Part shown: piece after piece, positions 17,444 through 26,968 of the stretch
How positions within the stretch are numbered: position 1 is the first letter of the stretch
Layout of the letters: each line of letters starts with the position of its first letter
Assembly: GCA_036824465.1 (NCBI GenBank)
Contig: DAITAC010000024.1
Coordinates: forward strand, 1 to 45,331
Direction: 5' to 3'
Length of the DNA: 45,331 nt
Source: JAKOQB01 sp036824465
GTDB lineage: Bacteria > Pseudomonadota > Gammaproteobacteria > Burkholderiales > Burkholderiaceae_F
Program-made: the position numbers and the translations under genes
Notes under the pieces: model-generated
Database searches by the model: none
Told to the model about the DNA's origin: nothing
The model's input: only the letters and a program-made list of their open reading frames with translations

Positions 17444-18781
17444 TCAAGCGGCCCCGATGCCACCCGAGTTCCAGCCCGTAACGCGAACCTCGCGCTGCGG
17501 AAACGGGATGCTGATCTTCCCGGCGCGGAAGCGCTCAAGGATCGCTTGCGCGACAAGCGATTGCACATTCAGGCGGCCCTGCTCCGGATCTGCGATCCAG
17601 AAACCCACTTCAAGCTCCAGACCGTCGGCGCCAAAGCCAAGCAACAGCGCCGCTGGCGCCGGATCGGTCAGCACGCGATCGTTCGCGCTTGCGGCTTCCT
17701 CCATCAGAGCCAGGGCTCGCAGGGTATCGGTGTCATAGGCAACCGAAACTTTGACGGCGACGCGCACGCGCCGATCACTGAACGAGTGATTCGTGACCGG
17801 CGACGACACCAGCATCTCGTTCGGCACGATTGCCTCGGTGCCGTCCAGTGAGCGCACAACCGTGTATCGCGTCCTGATCTGGGTGACAACGCCGTAGTAC
17901 TTGTCGACCGATATCAGGTCGCCGATGCGCAGGCTGCGATCAAGCAGGATGATGAAACCGCTGACGTAATTCGATGCGATGCGCTGCAGCCCCAGACCAA
18001 GCCCCACCCCCAACGCGCCGCCAAATACTGACAGCACCGTGAGATCGATGCCGGCCAGCGACAATGCGAGCAGCACGCCGATTACGATCAGGAGCGCCCG
18101 CAGCAGTCGCGCAACCACGACACGAACGTTCATGTCGACCGTGTCATTGCGCAGCAGTCGCAACTCGAGCACTGAGCCGACCCAGAGCGCAATCAGCAAC
18201 GTGACCAGCACCGAGGCTGTCCCGCTGACAAGCGTCCAGAGACTGACCGGCGCACGACCGATCGGTAGCTGGTGCGAATCGAGCCATTGGACAACATCGT
18301 CGAGCACGCCGACCAGATGCAGTGCGACGATCACCCAGACGATCAAGGCGATCGCGCGCTCGAACGTGCCAATGAAGGCGGCGCGATAGAAGACCCTTCG
18401 CAGCACGTAGACGACGAAGCGCACCAGCGCCATCGCGCCGAGCAGCGTCATCGCCAGCCGCAACAGCCGAGCATCGACGGTCCGCGGCAATTGTCCTGCC
18501 AGTCTCAGTACACCCTCACCCCCCCACAGCAGTACCTGCGCCGTGATTGGAAACGCGAGTCGGCGAAATCCATCGATCGAGAACTTCAGCGCGTCCGTCT
18601 GCGTGCCACCCGCAGCCATCCGCTGCGCCAAGCGGGCTTCAACCCGGCGGCGCACGAGCCGGGATGTGAACCAGCCGCCGACCAGCGCACCGCCGATCGC
18701 GATTGCGCTCCAGAAGTGCGCGGGGCGCGCCAGCCCCTCGGCCAGCGCCTGCATCAGTTCCTGCAACAGCGAATCGTTCAT
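17444..18781 (-). CDS. MscS-family small-conductance mechanosensitive channel
   Basis: A 445-residue membrane protein with about five or six transmembrane segments. The MscS core follows: the pore-lining helix region VFGGALGVGLGLGLQRIA, then FIILLDRSLRIGDLISV and the beta domain with VRSLDGTEAIVPNEML. The C-terminal cytoplasmic domain ends near the stop. It is larger than E. coli MscS (286 residues) because of extra N-terminal helices, as in the YbdG/YnaI-type group. It opens under membrane tension to release solutes during hypo-osmotic shock. It overlaps rsmB by ATGA and is the last gene of the purN-rsmB-mscS run. Confidence 0.92.
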   Translation of the reverse strand: MNDSLLQELMQALAEGLARPAHFWSAIAIGGALVGGWFTSRLVRRRVEARLAQRMAAGGTQTDALKFSIDGFRRLAFPITAQVLLWGGEGVLRLAGQLPRTVDARLLRLAMTLLGAMALVRFVVYVLRRVFYRAAFIGTFERAIALIVWVIVALHLVGVLDDVVQWLDSHQLPIGRAPVSLWTLVSGTASVLVTLLIALWVGSVLELRLLRNDTVDMNVRVVVARLLRALLIVIGVLLALSLAGIDLTVLSVFGGALGVGLGLGLQRIASNYVSGFIILLDRSLRIGDLISVDKYYGVVTQIRTRYTVVRSLDGTEAIVPNEMLVSSPVTNHSFSDRRVRVAVKVSVAYDTDTLRALALMEEAASANDRVLTDPAPAALLLGFGADGLELEVGFWIADPEQGRLNVQSLVAQAILERFRAGKISIPFPQREVRVTGWNSGGIGAA

Positions 18782-20070
18782 CGATGTCGTTCCAGCACCG
18801 CGGCGAAGAATCCATCGGTGCCATGCAGATGCGGCAGCATCACGAACCAGGGCGCGAATCGTCCGGCATGATCGATGTCGATTCCCTGCGTTCGCAGCAC
18901 CTCAGTGGCGGGCATCACTGAAAACTGCGGCTGATCGGCAATGAATCGCTCGACGACCTCCTGGTTCTCCAGCGTCAGCAGGGAGCAGGTCGAATACACG
19001 AGTCGTCCGCCCGGTTTTACCAGCCGGCTCGCCGCGCGCAGCACGTTGGCCTGCACCTGATTCACGCGCGCCAGTTCGGCTTCGTCAAAGCGCCACTTCA
19101 GGTCCGGATTGCGTCGCAGCGTGCCGCTGCCAGAGCACGGCGCATCGACCAGCACGCGATCGATCTTTCCGGATAGACGCTTGACCCGCAGATCATTTTC
19201 GCTCGCGATCGCCGCCGGGTGGACATTCGACAGGCCGCTGCGTTTGAGTCGGGGTCCGAGGCCGGCCAGGCGCTTTGCGTGAATGTCGAAGGCATAGATG
19301 CGCCCGCTTGATCGCATCAGACTGCCCAGCGCCAGCGTCTTGCCGCCGGCGCCCGCGCAGAAGTCCACCACCATGTCGCTGCGTTTCGGTGCCACCAGCC
19401 GCGCGATCAACTGGCTGCCCTCGTCCTGCACTTCGATCATTCCATCCTGGTACAGCGGCCAGCGAGTCAACGCGGGTTTGTCATCGAGGCGAATGCCGTC
19501 GGGCGAATAGCGCGTTGCCTGCGCCGCCAGCGGGGCATGTTCGCGCGTGGATGCGCGCAGCTCAGCCAACACCTGATCACGATTCGCCTTGATCGTGTTC
19601 ACACGCAGATCGAGCGGGGCGGCTTCTGTCAGCGCGGCCAGCAGCGGTTCGGCGTCGTGATATTGCGCGGTCACGTGCGTAAACAGCCAAAGCGGCACCT
19701 CAGCGCGGATGGCGGCCGGCATGCGCCGAATGTCCATCGCCAGCGCACTGCGCACCGCGCGTTCGTCGCCGCGCAGTGCGCGCGGGCCAAGCGCATCAAT
19801 GCCGTGCTGACGTGCCAGGGCCACGAGTGCCGACAGGCGCGGTGCGCGCGCCGGGTGCGCCGGCGCGAGTTGCGCCGACAGCGTCGCGTAATGCCGCAAT
19901 ACATAGAACGTCGCCTCGGCGATCAAACTGCGATCGCGTGCGCCGAGCGTGCGTTCCTGCTTGAAGAAGCGCGACATCACGGCGTCGGCCGGACCGTCGA
20001 AGCCCAGCACATGTCCGAGCAGATGCGCCAGGCCGTCGACCACCTGCGAGGTCACACGCACGCCGTTCAT
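18778..20070 (-). CDS. rsmB: RsmB-like rRNA (cytosine-C5) methyltransferase
   Basis: A 430-residue SAM-dependent m5C methyltransferase, likely acting on 16S rRNA C967. An N-terminal NusB-like helical domain (RFFKQERTLGARDRSLIAEA) precedes a Rossmann methyltransferase domain with the SAM loop DFCAGAGGKTLALG. The catalytic cysteines lie in DAPCSGSGTLRRNPD and YSTCSLL. The C-terminus matches the FFAAVLER ending. The start ATG overlaps the purN stop and the end overlaps mscS, both as ATGA. An assignment to another NSUN-type m5C enzyme is possible. Confidence 0.88.
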   Translation of the reverse strand: MNGVRVTSQVVDGLAHLLGHVLGFDGPADAVMSRFFKQERTLGARDRSLIAEATFYVLRHYATLSAQLAPAHPARAPRLSALVALARQHGIDALGPRALRGDERAVRSALAMDIRRMPAAIRAEVPLWLFTHVTAQYHDAEPLLAALTEAAPLDLRVNTIKANRDQVLAELRASTREHAPLAAQATRYSPDGIRLDDKPALTRWPLYQDGMIEVQDEGSQLIARLVAPKRSDMVVDFCAGAGGKTLALGSLMRSSGRIYAFDIHAKRLAGLGPRLKRSGLSNVHPAAIASENDLRVKRLSGKIDRVLVDAPCSGSGTLRRNPDLKWRFDEAELARVNQVQANVLRAASRLVKPGGRLVYSTCSLLTLENQEVVERFIADQPQFSVMPATEVLRTQGIDIDHAGRFAPWFVMLPHLHGTDGFFAAVLERHR

Positions 20071-20717
20071 GTCGCAAGCACCGATTGCACGCCGGGCTTG
20101 AGCTCATGTGTCACCACCCGGCCATGCTCAAGCCGCACCTTGCTTTCGCAAAGCCAGCGCACACAACACGGCAGCAACACATGTTCCTGCGCCAGAACCC
20201 GCGCGGCCAGTGATTCCTCGGTGTCGCCATCGAGAACCCTGACTGCCGCCTGCGCAATGATCGGTCCACCGTCCACCTCGTTCGACACGAAATGCACGGT
20301 GCACCCGTGCACTTTCACTCCTGCCGCCAGCGCCTGTCGATGCGTGGCAAGGCCGGGGAATGCCGGCAGCAGCGACGGATGAATGTTGATCAACCGGCCC
20401 GTGTAATGGTCGACGAAGCGTGCAGTCAGCACGCGCATGAACCCCGCCAATACGACAAGGATCGGCACGTGCGTGTCGATGGCCCTGATCAGCGCGGATT
20501 CGAATGCATCGCGCGACGCAAATGCCGCGTGCGGCACGATTTCGGTCGCAACGTCGAAGTCACGCGCAATCGCAAGGCCCGCCGCGTCGGGGCGATTGCT
20601 GATCACACCGGCGACGCGCGCATCGAGCAGCTGCTCCCACTGCTGCTGCCGCGCGCTGCGCAGGATTGCCTGCAGGTTGCTGCCGCGTCCCGAGATCAGA
20701 CAGACGATGTTTCGCAT
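20067..20717 (-). CDS. purN: phosphoribosylglycinamide formyltransferase 1 PurN
   Basis: Third step of purine synthesis: formylates GAR from 10-formyl-THF. It has 216 residues. The start LISGRGSNLQAIL is the phosphate-binding loop, and the formyl-transfer site is LINIHPSLLPAFPG with the catalytic Asn-His-Asp arrangement completed by VHFVSNEVDGGPII. The gene is first in a minus-strand run with rsmB and mscS and faces ribF across 98 bp. The upstream ATG-proximal TAGAAT is too weak a promoter match to claim. Confidence 0.95.
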   Translation of the reverse strand: MRNIVCLISGRGSNLQAILRSARQQQWEQLLDARVAGVISNRPDAAGLAIARDFDVATEIVPHAAFASRDAFESALIRAIDTHVPILVVLAGFMRVLTARFVDHYTGRLINIHPSLLPAFPGLATHRQALAAGVKVHGCTVHFVSNEVDGGPIIAQAAVRVLDGDTEESLAARVLAQEHVLLPCCVRWLCESKVRLEHGRVVTHELKPGVQSVLAT

Positions 20718-20783
20718 CGACAGAATTCTACGCGGCCGATCGCTAACTCCGCGAAAATCAAGAGGTTTCGGGCGCGCGGTCCG

Positions 20784-20789
20784 TATAAT
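20784..20789 (+). promoter_or_regulatory. -10 element of the ribF-ileS run
   Basis: A perfect TATAAT at 20784-20789, about 26 bp before ATG 20816. No convincing -35 stands at 16-18 bp. The same spot carries a TATAAT upstream of rpmB, so the organism uses strong -10 elements with weak -35 elements. Confidence 0.6.
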
Positions 20790-20815
20790 CGCAGCGCATC
20801 AAAGACCATCCCTCG

Positions 20816-21751
20816 ATGAAGATTTTTCGTGGCCTTCCTCCCGCCGCCGAGCGCTCGCCATGCGCGCTTGCGATCGGCAATTTCGATGGCGTGCATCGCG
20901 GCCACCGTGCGCTGCTGACGCGCGTCGTCGACGCGGCGCGCGCGCGAAATCTGCTGCCGGCGGTGATGACGTTTGAGCCGCACCCGCGCGAGTTCTTCAT
21001 GCCCGACAAGGCCCCGGCGCGGGTCGCCAATCTGCGTGACAAGCTGCAGGGATTGGCCGTGAGCGGCATCGAGCATGCGTATCTGCAGCACTTCAACCGA
21101 CGCTTTGCATCGATCAGCGCCGAGGATTTCATCGACAAGATGCTGGTGGACGGCTGCCGGATGAAGTGGCTGCTGGTCGGCGACGATTTCCGCTTTGGTG
21201 CACGGCGCGCTGGCGATGTAGCCCTGCTGCGACAGCACTCCCCCGGCGGCGGCTACGAAATCGAGCAACTGGATACGATAACCGACGGCGGCGAACGGAT
21301 TTCAAGCTCAGCTGTGCGAGCCGCGCTCGCCGCCGGTGATCTGGCGCGTGCCTCGCACCTGTTAGGCCATGCGTATTCGATCACCGGCCGCGTATTGCAT
21401 GGTGCCAAGCGCGGCCGCACGATCGGATATCCGACGCTCAACCTGCGCATTACGCACAAGCGCCCGGCCGCGCATGGTGTCTATGCGGTGCGTGTACACG
21501 GCATCACCGACATGCCGTGGCCGGGCGTCGCCAGCGTGGGGCTGCGCCCGACGGTGGACGACAGCGGCCGCTGGCTGCTCGAAGTGCACCTGTTCGACTT
21601 CGCCGATCAGATCTATGGTCGACTGGTGCGGGTCGAGTTCATCAAGAAACTGCGCGACGAGGAGAAGTACGACACGCTAGACCAGTTGACCGCCGCCATT
21701 CGCAACGATGCCAACCAGGCACGCGCGTTGTTTGCGGGCAGCGCGATTTGA
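20816..21751 (+). CDS. ribF: bifunctional riboflavin kinase / FAD synthetase RibF
   Basis: Converts riboflavin to FMN and FAD; 311 residues. The N-terminal FAD synthetase (nucleotidyltransferase) domain has AIGNFDGVHRGHRALL and later WLLVGDDFRFGARR and ISSSAVRAAL. The C-terminal riboflavin kinase domain has GAKRGRTIGYPTLNL and the GVASVGLRPT region. It starts the plus-strand run ribF-ileS-lspA, a widely conserved order. Its Shine-Dalgarno is weak. The stop is 44 bp before ileS. Confidence 0.96.
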   Translation: MKIFRGLPPAAERSPCALAIGNFDGVHRGHRALLTRVVDAARARNLLPAVMTFEPHPREFFMPDKAPARVANLRDKLQGLAVSGIEHAYLQHFNRRFASISAEDFIDKMLVDGCRMKWLLVGDDFRFGARRAGDVALLRQHSPGGGYEIEQLDTITDGGERISSSAVRAALAAGDLARASHLLGHAYSITGRVLHGAKRGRTIGYPTLNLRITHKRPAAHGVYAVRVHGITDMPWPGVASVGLRPTVDDSGRWLLEVHLFDFADQIYGRLVRVEFIKKLRDEEKYDTLDQLTAAIRNDANQARALFAGSAI

Positions 21752-21795
21752 TCTCCTATCAACCTTGAAGAGCCCGAGGGGGCCAAGGAACCACC

Positions 21796-24696
21796 ATGGC
21801 TGACGACGCCAAACGCCCTGCGGCGAAGACGAAACCGCCGTCCGATCCGGCAACCAAGAAGTACCCGCTCAATCTGCCCGACACGCCGTTTCCGATGCGT
21901 GGCGATCTGCCCAAGCGCGAACCAGCGTTGGTCGCCGGGTGGGAGCAGGCCAAGGCCTATCAGGCGATCCGCGCCGCGCGCAAAGGCGCGCCGAAGTTCA
22001 TCCTGCATGACGGTCCACCCTACGCGAACAGTGAAATTCACCTCGGCACGGCGGTCAACAAGATCCTGAAGGACATCGTCGTCAAGACGCGCTCGATGGC
22101 CGGCTTCGATGCGGTGTATGTGCCCGGATGGGATTGTCACGGCATGCCGATCGAGATCCACATTGAGAAGAAGTTCGGCAAGAACTTGCCGCGCGCCGAG
22201 GTGCAGGCCAAGGCACGCGCGCATGCGACCGAACAGATCGCGCTGCAGATGAAGGGATTCAAGCGCCTTGGGGTGCTCGGCGACTGGGACAATCCGTACA
22301 AGACGATGACGCTCAAGGCCGAGGCGGACGAGATCCGCACGCTCGGCCGCATGATCGAGCGCGGCTTCGTCTACCGCGGACTTAAGCCGGTGAACTGGTG
22401 CTTCGACTGCAACTCAGCACTGGCCGAAGCCGAGGTCGAATACATCGACAAGAAGACGCCGGTGATCGATGTCGCCTTTCCTCTGGCCCCGGGCGAAGAA
22501 GCCAAAGTGGCGGCTGCGTTCGGCGTGGCCGCGCTTGGCAAGCCGACGTCGACCGCGATCTGGACCACGACACCATGGACAATTCCCGCCAACCAAGCGC
22601 TGAATTTCCATCCGGAGTTCGTCTACGCGCTCGTCGACTGCGGGGATCGGTTGCTGATTCTCGCCGAGTCGCTGGTCGAGTCGTGCCTGCTGCGCTACGG
22701 ACTGAAAGGCCGTGTGATCGCGACCACTGTGGGGCAGAAGCTCGAGCAGGTGCGCTTCAGGCACCCGCTCGCTACGCTCGACAAGGGGTTTGATCGCCTC
22801 TCGCCCGTGTATCTGGGGACCTATGTCACGGCGGATGCCGGCACCGGCATCGTGCACTCGTCACCGGCCTACGGCATCGAGGACTTTGATTCGTGCAAGT
22901 CCTACGGAATGACGAATGATGAGATTCTGAACCCGGTGACGGGCGATGGCCACTTCGCGAAAGACTTCCCGCTCTTCGGCGGCATGAAGATCTGGGAGGC
23001 GAATCCGCGGATCATCGACAGCCTGCGCGTTGCGGGCTCGCTGCTGCACGCCGCGCAGGACCAGCACAGCTACATGCACTGCTGGCGGCACAAATCGCCG
23101 CTGATCTACCGCGCGGCGTCGCAATGGTTCGTGCGGATGGATGGCGCGACGCGCGAGACGCAGGGCGTAATGCAACGGGAGACGGTTGGAGAAACCCTGC
23201 GCCAGACCGCACTGCGCGCCATCGAGCAGACCGCGTTCTTTCCATCGTGGGGCAAGGCACGGTTGCACGGGATGATCGCCAACCGCCCCGACTGGTGCAT
23301 CTCGCGCCAGCGCAACTGGGGCGTGCCATTGCCGTTCTTTCTGCACCGGGAAACGGGCGAATTGCACCCGCGCACGCTCGAACTGCTGGAAGGCGCGGCG
23401 CAGAAGGTGGAGCAAGGTGGCGTCGAAGCGTGGAGCCGCGCCGCGGTCGAGGATTTCCTGCCGCCCGATGAAGCCGCGCAGTACACGAAGATCAACGACA
23501 TCCTCGACGTGTGGTTCGACTCGGGCTCCACGCATCGCACGGTCATGCGCGGCTCGCATGCGGCGGAACTCGCGTATCCGGCTGACCTGTATCTGGAGGG
23601 ATCGGACCAGCATCGCGGCTGGTTTCACTCATCGCTTCTGACAGGCGCAGCGATTGATGGGCGTGCGCCATACAAGGCGCTGCTGACGCATGGCTTCGTG
23701 GTCGACGCGCAGGGCCGCAAGATGAGCAAGTCGCTTGGCAACGGCATCGACCCACGCGAACTCGCCGACAAGATGGGCGCGGAAATCATGCGGCTTTGGG
23801 TCGCATCGACCGACTACTCGGGCGAGATGTCGATCGGCGACGAAATCCTGAAGCGCGTGGTCGAAAGCTACCGCCGCATCCGCAACACGCTGCGGTTCCT
23901 GCTGGCGAATACCAGCGATTTCGACATCGAACAGGACGCCGTGCCGATCGCGCAGCTGCTCGAGATCGATCGCTACGCCCTCGCACTCGCAGCGCAGATG
24001 CAGGCCGAGGCGCAGAGAAGCTGTGACCGCTACGAATTCCATCCGGTCGTGGCGCGGTTGCAGACCTTCTGCTCCGAGGATCTGGGGGCCTTCTACCTCG
24101 ACATCCTGAAAGACCGCCTTTACACGACCCCCGCCATGTCGACGGCACGCCGTTCGGCGCAGACGGCGCTGTGGCACATCACTTCGAGCCTGCTGCGGCT
24201 GATGGCACCCTACCTGTCATTCACTGCCGAGGAGGCGCACAGGGTGTTCTGTGGCGACGAGCGCAGCACGATCTTCACTGAGGTCTACCACGAACTGCCG
24301 CCGATTCCGGGTCACGAGGCCCTGCTTGCCAAGTGGGCGCAGATCCGAGCGGTGCGCGCGGATGTGCTCAAGCAAATTGAAGCCCTGCGCGAGGCGAGCC
24401 AGATCGGCTCATCCTTGCAGGCCGAAGTCGATCTGCACGTTGCAGGCGATCGTCATGCACTGCTTGCCACGCTTGGCGATGATCTGAAGTTCGTCATGAT
24501 TACCAGCCGCGCAACGCTGCATCAGGCCGCCGCGACAGCGGATGAGAAGGTCGTGGTGACACCGAGCCCCAATCGCAAGTGCGATCGCTGCTGGCACTGG
24601 CGCGCCGATGTCGGCACAGCCACTGGCCATCCGAAATTGTGCGGCCGCTGCCTGACCAACCTCTTCGGCGCTGGCGAGACGCGCAAGGCGGCCTGA
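21796..24696 (+). CDS. ileS: isoleucyl-tRNA synthetase IleS
   Basis: Charges tRNA-Ile; 966 residues, a bacterial-type IleRS. The catalytic domain starts at DGPPYANSEIHLGTAVNKIL; the canonical HIGH signature reads H82-L83-G84-T85. The editing domain follows, with the WTTTPWTIPANQA loop. KMSKS is intact at 642-646 (GRKMSKSLGNGI). The anticodon-binding domain and a C-terminal zinc finger with C929, C932, C949 and C952 close the protein. AAGGA precedes ATG 21796. The stop overlaps the lspA start by one base (TGATG). The class I type is IleRS1-like from length and zinc site. Confidence 0.96.
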   Translation: MADDAKRPAAKTKPPSDPATKKYPLNLPDTPFPMRGDLPKREPALVAGWEQAKAYQAIRAARKGAPKFILHDGPPYANSEIHLGTAVNKILKDIVVKTRSMAGFDAVYVPGWDCHGMPIEIHIEKKFGKNLPRAEVQAKARAHATEQIALQMKGFKRLGVLGDWDNPYKTMTLKAEADEIRTLGRMIERGFVYRGLKPVNWCFDCNSALAEAEVEYIDKKTPVIDVAFPLAPGEEAKVAAAFGVAALGKPTSTAIWTTTPWTIPANQALNFHPEFVYALVDCGDRLLILAESLVESCLLRYGLKGRVIATTVGQKLEQVRFRHPLATLDKGFDRLSPVYLGTYVTADAGTGIVHSSPAYGIEDFDSCKSYGMTNDEILNPVTGDGHFAKDFPLFGGMKIWEANPRIIDSLRVAGSLLHAAQDQHSYMHCWRHKSPLIYRAASQWFVRMDGATRETQGVMQRETVGETLRQTALRAIEQTAFFPSWGKARLHGMIANRPDWCISRQRNWGVPLPFFLHRETGELHPRTLELLEGAAQKVEQGGVEAWSRAAVEDFLPPDEAAQYTKINDILDVWFDSGSTHRTVMRGSHAAELAYPADLYLEGSDQHRGWFHSSLLTGAAIDGRAPYKALLTHGFVVDAQGRKMSKSLGNGIDPRELADKMGAEIMRLWVASTDYSGEMSIGDEILKRVVESYRRIRNTLRFLLANTSDFDIEQDAVPIAQLLEIDRYALALAAQMQAEAQRSCDRYEFHPVVARLQTFCSEDLGAFYLDILKDRLYTTPAMSTARRSAQTALWHITSSLLRLMAPYLSFTAEEAHRVFCGDERSTIFTEVYHELPPIPGHEALLAKWAQIRAVRADVLKQIEALREASQIGSSLQAEVDLHVAGDRHALLATLGDDLKFVMITSRATLHQAAATADEKVVVTPSPNRKCDRCWHWRADVGTATGHPKLCGRCLTNLFGAGETRKAA

Positions 24697-25196
24697 TGGC
24701 GTGGAGCAGCGGCAAGACCTGGTGGCAGAAACTGGCGCCCTGGCTCGGGCTGGCGACGGTGATCGTGCTGGCCGACCAGCTGACGAAGATCGTGGTCGAA
24801 CGCAAGTTCGATCCCGGTGATGTCCGGCCGGTCACGGGCTTCTTCAATCTGGTGCTGACCTACAACAAGGGCGCGGCGTTTTCATTTCTTGCCAACGCGT
24901 CCGGGTGGCAAGGAACGTTTTTCACCGTGATTGGCGTGTCGGCATCGTTCTTCATCGTCTATCTGCTGGCGCGACATGGCACGCAGCGGCTCTTTTCGCT
25001 CGCACTGGCTCTGGTCCTCGGCGGGGCGCTGGGCAACGTGATCGACCGCATCGCGCATGGCCACGTGATCGATTTCCTGGACTTCCATTGGCGCGGCTGG
25101 CACTGGCCGGCGTTCAATCTTGCCGACTCCGCGATTGTGCTCGGCGCAGTGCTGCTGATTCTCGACGAACTGTTACGGGTCAGGAAATCGAAGTAA
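24696..25196 (+). CDS. lspA: lipoprotein signal peptidase LspA
   Basis: Inner-membrane aspartyl protease (signal peptidase II) that cleaves prolipoproteins; 166 residues with four hydrophobic segments. The catalytic aspartates lie in GNVIDRIAHGHVIDF and FNLADSAIVLGA. ADQLTKIVVE and LTYNKGAAFSFLA are conserved as well. ATG 24696 overlaps the ileS stop by one base, so translation is coupled. A longer frame upstream is only the ileS shadow. Confidence 0.96.
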   Translation: MAWSSGKTWWQKLAPWLGLATVIVLADQLTKIVVERKFDPGDVRPVTGFFNLVLTYNKGAAFSFLANASGWQGTFFTVIGVSASFFIVYLLARHGTQRLFSLALALVLGGALGNVIDRIAHGHVIDFLDFHWRGWHWPAFNLADSAIVLGAVLLILDELLRVRKSK

Positions 25197-25206
25197 TCTG
25201 CGCGCC

Positions 25207-26576
25207 ATGGAACTGACCGGCAAACGTATCATCCTCGGCATGACCGGCGGCATCGCGGCCTACAAGGTGTGCGAACTCGCGCGCCGCCTGCAAGACGATG
25301 GCGCGGATGTGCAGGTGGTGATGACACGCGGCGCGCAGCAGTTCGTCACCGCGACCACGATGCAGGCGCTGACCGGCAAGCCCGTGTTCGTCGACCAATG
25401 GCAGGCGGATCAGAACGGCCGCGTGGATGACGGCATGCCGCATATCGCGCTGTCGCGCGGTGCTGACGCGATCGTCGTTGCACCGGCGTCCGCGCACTTC
25501 ATTGCCAGGCTGGCGCACGGGCTCGCCGACGACCTGCTCTCCACGCTCGTGGTCGCGCGCGCCAAAGACACGCCGTTGCTGATTGCACCGGCGATGAATG
25601 TCGAGATGTGGGAGAACGCCGCCACCCAGCGCAACATCGCGCAGGTCAAGGCGGACGGTGTGGTCGTGCTCGGACCGGGCAGCGGCGGGCAGGCCTGCGG
25701 TGAAATCGGCCTTGGACGGATGCTTGAGGCAATGGAACTGCGGGAAGAGATCGTTGCCTACTTCCAGCCCAAGGTGCTCGTGAACAAACGCGTGCTGATC
25801 ACAGCCGGTCCGACGTTCGAGCCGATCGATCCAGTGCGCGGCATCACCAACCTGTCATCGGGGAAGATGGGGTTCGCGATCGCGCGCGCCGCGCGTGAGG
25901 CGGGCGCGNNNNNNNNNNNNNNNNNNNNNNNNNNNNNNNNNNNNNNNNNNNNNNNNNNNNNNNNNNNNNNNNNNNNNNNNNNNNNNNNNNNNNNNNNNNN
26001 NNNNNNNNGTCATCGGGGAAGATGGGGTTCGCGATCGCGCGCGCCGCGCGTGAGGCGGGCGCGACGGTGACGCTGGTTGCCGGGCCGACATCACTGGCCA
26101 CACCGCGGGGGGTGCAGCGGGTCGACGTGCAGACCGCGCGCGAGATGCACGATGCCGCAATGGGCTACGCGAAGCGCGCCGACGTCTTCATTGGCGTCGC
26201 CGCCGTCGCCGATTGGCGGGTGGCGAACGCAAGCGCGATCAAATTGAAGAAGGCGAAAGGCGCGGCTCCGCCGGCGCTCAAATTCGAAACCAACCCGGAT
26301 ATCCTGGCCGACGTGGCCGCGCTGCGGAATCCTCCCTATTGCGTCGGCTTCGCAGCGGAAAGTGACAACGTGGTCGCCAACGCGCAGGCCAAGCTGGAGG
26401 CCAAACGTGTGCCGCTGATCATTGCCAACCGCGCGCAGGACGCGTTGGGCAGCGATGAAATTGAACTGCATCTGGTCGACGCCATCGGCGTCACGACCCT
26501 GCCACGCGAAAGCAAGCTCGCTCATGCGCGCCGCATCGTGGCCGAAATTGCATTGCGCCTGGAACGGGGACGATGA
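25207..26576 (+). CDS. coaBC: phosphopantothenoylcysteine decarboxylase/synthetase CoaBC, interrupted by an artefactual gap
   Basis: Two-domain CoA-biosynthesis enzyme. The frame is broken by a 100-N run, but collapsing gap plus one 55-bp flank restores 404 residues, a normal length. The CoaC flavoprotein domain has MTGGIAAYKVCELARRL, the APAMNVEMWENAA motif and the catalytic-cysteine loop GSGGQACGEIGLGRM. The CoaB domain has LITAGPTFEPIDPVRGITN, SSGKMGFAIARAA, VADWRVANASAIKLKK and the NPDIL motif. It joins 4'-phosphopantothenate with cysteine and decarboxylates the product. ATGA overlap with the next gene. Confidence 0.95.
25854..26063. other. assembly gap (100 N) flanked by identical 55-bp repeats
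   Basis: N occupies 25909-26008. Bases 25854-25908 and 26009-26063 are identical over 55 bp. Codon phase is preserved exactly if 155 bp are removed, giving an intact CoaBC. Confidence 0.95.
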
Positions 26577-26968
26577 ACCTGCCGGCCGGCGAACCCAAGG
26601 ACGGCGACTTTGTCGCTTACGTCGCGGAAATCGAGCGTCAGCAGATGGCGCGTCTGCCGACCCATGTGCTGACCACTCTGGGTGGCGCGGATAAGCGCCC
26701 TGCTCGGACGCAGGCCGCAGCGGCCGCGTCCTGGGAGATACGGGCATTGCCGGCGAACCTCGTCGGCAACATCGTGTTGGGTGTCGTTGGATTATTCTTC
26801 CTTCTCCTTGGTCTGGTCGGCGATGGCGGAGTGATTGCGGCCGGAATCGGTGCGTTCCTGATCTGGCGAGCGGCCAAATCGGTGTCGGCTGAACTGCGCA
26901 GGACCAAGTACGACCTGCGCGAACGACTGGCCCAGACACTTGATGCCGCCAACCAAGAGCGTCGATGA
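26573..26968 (+). CDS. unknown small membrane protein between coaBC and dut
   Basis: I do not recognise this 131-residue protein. Residues 1-58 are hydrophilic and end with an Ala-rich stretch. Two hydrophobic segments (about 62-82 and 85-100) form a likely hairpin. The C-terminus (101-131) is strongly charged and helical (RRTKYDLRERLAQ). It has no signal peptide and no motif I can assign. It starts with an ATGA overlap on coaBC and ends with an ATGA overlap on dut, so it is translated in step with both. The codon use and G+C look like the neighbours, which argues for a real gene. A role tied to CoA or nucleotide metabolism is only inference from position. Confidence 0.75.
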   Translation: MNLPAGEPKDGDFVAYVAEIERQQMARLPTHVLTTLGGADKRPARTQAAAAASWEIRALPANLVGNIVLGVVGLFFLLLGLVGDGGVIAAGIGAFLIWRAAKSVSAELRRTKYDLRERLAQTLDAANQERR

